From Crossaster papposus (taxonomy: Eukaryota; Echinodermata; Asteroidea; Velatida; Solasteridae), in assembly GCA_037893245.1 (NCBI GenBank), contig JBAIAA010000788.1, forward strand, positions 434,001 through 498,000: a DNA stretch of 64,000 bases, read 5' to 3'. The notes beneath the pieces were generated by a model that was given only the letters and a program-made list of their open reading frames with translations, did not search any database and was not told where the DNA came from. Shown here in pieces: positions 60,973-64,000 of this stretch. The translations under genes were made by a program, and so were the position numbers. Every line of letters begins with the position of its first letter. Positions within the stretch are counted from its first letter, which is position 1.

Positions 60973-63774
60973 CTCACTCAGCCTGCTCAGAAGGAAAAGC
61001 AGAGGTAGAAGACAGAGATAGAGTATATCCACGTGGCTCACTCAGCCTGCTCAGAAGGAACAGAAGAGGTAGAAGACAGAGATATAGTATATCCACGTGT
61101 CTGATCTACACCTCACTTAGCCTGCTCAGAAGAATCAGCAGAGGTAGAAGACAGAGATAGAGTATATCCACGTGTCTGATCTACACATCACTCAGCCTGC
61201 TCAGAAGGAACAGCAGAGGTAGAAGACAGAGATAGAGTATATCCACGTGTCTGATCTACACCTCACTCAGCCTGCTCAGAAGGAACAGCAGAGGTAGAAG
61301 ACAGAGATAGAGTATATCCACGTGTCTGATCTACACCTCACTCAGCCTGCTCAGAAGGAACAGTAGAGGTAGAAGACAGAGATAGAGTATATCCACGTGT
61401 CTCACTCAGCCTGCTCAGAAGGAACAGCAGAGGTAGAAGACAGAGATAGAGTATATCCACGTGTCTGATCTACACCTCACTCAGCCTGCTCAGAAGGAAC
61501 AGCAGAGGTAGAAGACAGAGATAGAGTATATCCACGTGTCTGATCTACACCTCACTCAGCCTGCTCAGAAGGAACAGCAGAGGTAGAAGACAGAGATAGA
61601 GTATATCCACGTGTCTGATCTACACCTCACTCAGCTTGCTCAGAAGGAACAGCAGAGGTAGAAGACAGAGATAGAGTATATCCACGTGTCTGATCTACAC
61701 CTCACTCAGCCTGCTCAGAAGGAACAGCAGAGGTAGAAGACAGAGATAGAGTATATACACGTGTCTCACTCAGCCTGCTCAGAAGGAACAGCAGAGGTAT
61801 AAGACAGAGATAGAGTATATCCACGTGTCTCACTCAGCCTGCTCAGAAGGAAAAGCAGAGGTAGAAGACAGAGATAGAGTACATCCACGTGTCTCACTCA
61901 GCCTGCTCAGAAGGAACAGCAGAGGTAGAAGACAGAGATAGAGTATATCCACGTGTCTGATCTACACTTCACTCAGCCTGCTCAGAAGAATCAGCATAGG
62001 TAGAAGACAGAGATAGAGTATATCCACGTGTCTGATCTACACCTCACTCAGCCTGCTCAGAAGGAACAGCAGAGGTAGAAGACAGAGATAGAGTATATCC
62101 ACGTGTCTGATCTACACCTCACTCAGCCTGCTCAGAAGGAACAGTAGAGGTAGAAGACAGAGATAGAGTATATCCACGTGTCTCACTCAGCCTGCTCAGA
62201 AGGAACAGCAGAGGTAGAAGACAGAGATAGAGTATATCCACGTGTCTGATCTACACCTCACTCAGCCTGCTCAGAAGGAACAGCAGAGGTAGAAGACAGA
62301 GGTAGAGTATAGCCACGTGTCTCACACAGCCTGCTCAGAAGGAAGAGCAGATGTAGAAGACAGAGATAGAGTATATCCACGTGTCTCACTCAGCCTGCTC
62401 AGAAGGAACAGCAGAGGTAGAAGACAGAGATAGAGTATATCCACGTGTCTGATCTACACTTCACCCAGCCTGCTCAGAAGAATCAGCAGAGGTAGAAGAC
62501 AGAGATAGAGTATATCCACGTGTCTGATCTACACCTCACTCAGCTTGCTCAGAAGGAACAGCAGAGGTAGAAGACAGAGATAGAGTATATCCACGTGTCT
62601 GATCTACACCTCACTCAGCCTGCTCAGAAAAAACAGCAGAGGTAGAAGACAGAGATAGAGTATATCCACGTGTCTCACTCAACCTGCTCAGAAGGAACAG
62701 CAGAGGTGTAAGACAGAGATAGAGTATATCCACGTGTCTCACTCAGCCTGCTCAGAAGGAAAAGCAGAGGTAGAAGACAGAGATAGAGTATATCCACGTG
62801 GCTCACTCAGCCTGCTCAGAAGGAACAGCAGAGGTAGAAGACAGAGATAGAGTATATCCACGTGTGTGATCTACACCTCACTCAGCCTGCTCAGAAGGAA
62901 CGGCAGAGGTAGAAGACAGAGATAGAGTATATCCACGTGTCTCACTCAGCCTGCTCAGAAGGAACAGCAGAGGTAGAAGACAGAGATATAGTATATCCAC
63001 GTGTCTCTCTCAGCCTGCTCAGAAGGAACAGCAGAGGTAGAAGACAGAGATAGAGTATATCCACGTGTCTGATCTACACCTCACTCAGCCTGCTCAGAAG
63101 GAACAGCAGAGGTAGAAGACAGAGATAGAGTATATCCACGTGTCTGATCTACACCTCACTCAGCCTGCTCAGAAGGAACAGCAGAGGTAGAAGACAGAGA
63201 TAGAGTATATCCACGTGTTTGATCTACACCTCACTCAGCCTGCTCATAAGAAACAGCAGAGGTAGAAGACAGAGATAGAGTATATCCACGTGTCTGATCT
63301 ACACCTCACTCAGCCTGCTCAGAAGGAACAGCAGAGGTAGAAGACAGAGATAGAGTATATCCACGTGTCTCACTCAGCCTGCTCAGAAGGAACAGCAGAG
63401 GTAGAAGACAGAGCTAGAGTATATCCACGTGTCTCACTCAGCCTGCCCAGAAGGAACAGCAGAGTTAGAAGACAGAGATAGAGTATATCCACGTGTCTCA
63501 CTCAGCCTGCTCAGAAGGAACAGCAGAGGTAGAAGACAGAGATAGAGTATATCCACGTGTCTGATCTACACCTCACTTAGCCTGCTCAGAAGAATCAGCA
63601 GAGGTAGAAGACAGAGATAGAGTATATCCACGTGTCTGATCTACACATCACTCAGCCTGCTCAGAAAGAACAGCAGAGGTAGAAGACAGAGATAGAGTAT
63701 ATCCACGTGTCTCACTCAGCCTGCTCAGAAGGAACAGCAGAGTTATAAGACAGCGATAGAGTATATCCACGTGT
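60973..63774 (+). repeat. Fragmented HOR-B with second HOR-A-like block, 2,802 bp
   Basis: Forty units (18 S, 22 L). Additional AAAAGC units at 61829 and 62738 subdivide it into 12, 13 and 15 units. The 61829 unit is a hybrid that continues into GTACATCC. From about 62.86 to 63.1 kb the order GTGTGATC, AACGGC, GATATAG, CTCTCTCAG is HOR-A-like. GAGCTAGAG (63411), GCCTGCCCAG (63441) and GAGTTAGAAG (63460) repeat 60331, 60361 and 60373 at an offset of 3,080 bp. Confidence 0.82.
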
Positions 63775-64000
63775 CTCACTCAGCCTGCTCAGAAGGAAAA
63801 GCAGAGGTAGAAGACAGAGATAGAGTATATCCACATGGCTCACTCAGCCTGCTCAGAAGGAACAGAAGAGGTAGAAGACAGAGATATAGTATATCCACGT
63901 GTCTGATCTACACCTCACTTAGCCTGCTCAGAAGAATCAGCAGAGGTAGAAGACAGAGATAGAGTATATCCACGTGTCTGATCTACACATCACTCAGCCT
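63775..64000 (+). repeat. HOR-B copy cut by window end
   Basis: Landmark S unit, CACATGG S unit, TTAGCC L unit and the first part of an ACACATCAC L unit, in normal HOR-B order. The window ends inside that unit. Confidence 0.88.

Larger units (their letters stand above)
1..64000 (+). repeat. Satellite array of 64-bp and 75-bp units (entire window)
   Basis: Every base belongs to a head-to-tail tandem repeat with two unit lengths, 75 bp (L) and 64 bp (S). I divided the window at landmark units and solved each spacing as 64a+75b. All landmark spacings fit, giving 902 units (351 S, 551 L) up to base 63,774 when the phase starts 17 bases before base 1; the only excess is two single A insertions. 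No inverted unit, unique DNA, transposon or gene was seen. Units differ by a few substitutions that recur in fixed order, so higher-order repeats are visible. Base 1 and base 64,000 both fall inside a unit, so neither array edge is present. The type is eukaryotic satellite DNA; centromeric, subtelomeric or interstitial location cannot be decided here. Confidence 0.97.

Noticed and set aside
1..64000. CRISPR array
   Set aside because: Units are contiguous and similar along their whole length; there are no unique spacers between conserved repeats and no cas genes.
1..64000. Exon of a repeat-containing protein
   Set aside because: The L unit has stops in all six frames and S units shift the frame, so no frame stays open beyond about 90 codons.
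1..64000. Centromeric satellite with CENP-B boxes, or telomeric repeat
   Set aside because: No CENP-B box core (TTCG...CGGG pattern) and no TTAGGG-type run is present in the units. A centromeric role cannot be excluded but has no positive support.
1..64000. tRNA, rRNA or Pol III internal promoter elements
   Set aside because: No GGTTCGANTCC-type B box or recognisable rRNA segment exists in the consensus units or the variants I read.

Overview
The whole 64,000-base window is one uninterrupted, head-to-tail satellite (minisatellite-class) array. I see no gene, RNA gene, transposable element or unique flanking DNA. The array enters and leaves the window in mid-unit, so it is longer than what is shown. 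Two unit lengths alternate. The long unit (L) is 75 bp. The short unit (S) is 64 bp and equals L without an 11-bp block at its start. Both are about 48% GC, and on the + strand A clearly exceeds T. Starting the phase 17 bases before base 1 and running to 63,774, spacings between landmark units fit 902 units (351 S, 551 L), plus two extra bases that are explained by two units with an extra A. All units point the same way. A consensus L unit has a stop in all six frames, which argues strongly against coding.

The organism cannot be named from this sequence. A satellite of this size with higher-order structure indicates a eukaryotic nuclear genome. The consensus unit has a single CpG, inside CACGTG, which would fit a CpG-methylating genome such as a vertebrate, but that is inference.

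Layout: (1) 1-16,420 is built on a 16-unit higher-order repeat (HOR-A) of 1,123 bp, with shortened and expanded copies that differ by whole units. (2) 16,421-18,689 is a transition. (3) 18,690-27,571 is a near-identical tandem pair of 4,441-bp blocks. (4) 29,353-40,257 is a P-Q-P' set of blocks (4,056, 2,793 and 4,056 bp), Q being P with an internal 18-unit deletion. (5) About 40,258 to the end is dominated by a 19-unit repeat (HOR-B) of 1,348 bp, interrupted by blocks with HOR-A markers and by units carrying an A8 tract.

The elements do not work together as genes. The organisation records repeated unequal exchange, deletion and segmental duplication at scales from one unit to about 9.5 kb. 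The most notable sequence feature is a CACGTG E-box ending almost every unit, several hundred in 64 kb, with a GATA-type motif 8 bp upstream. Whether these bind anything cannot be told from sequence.
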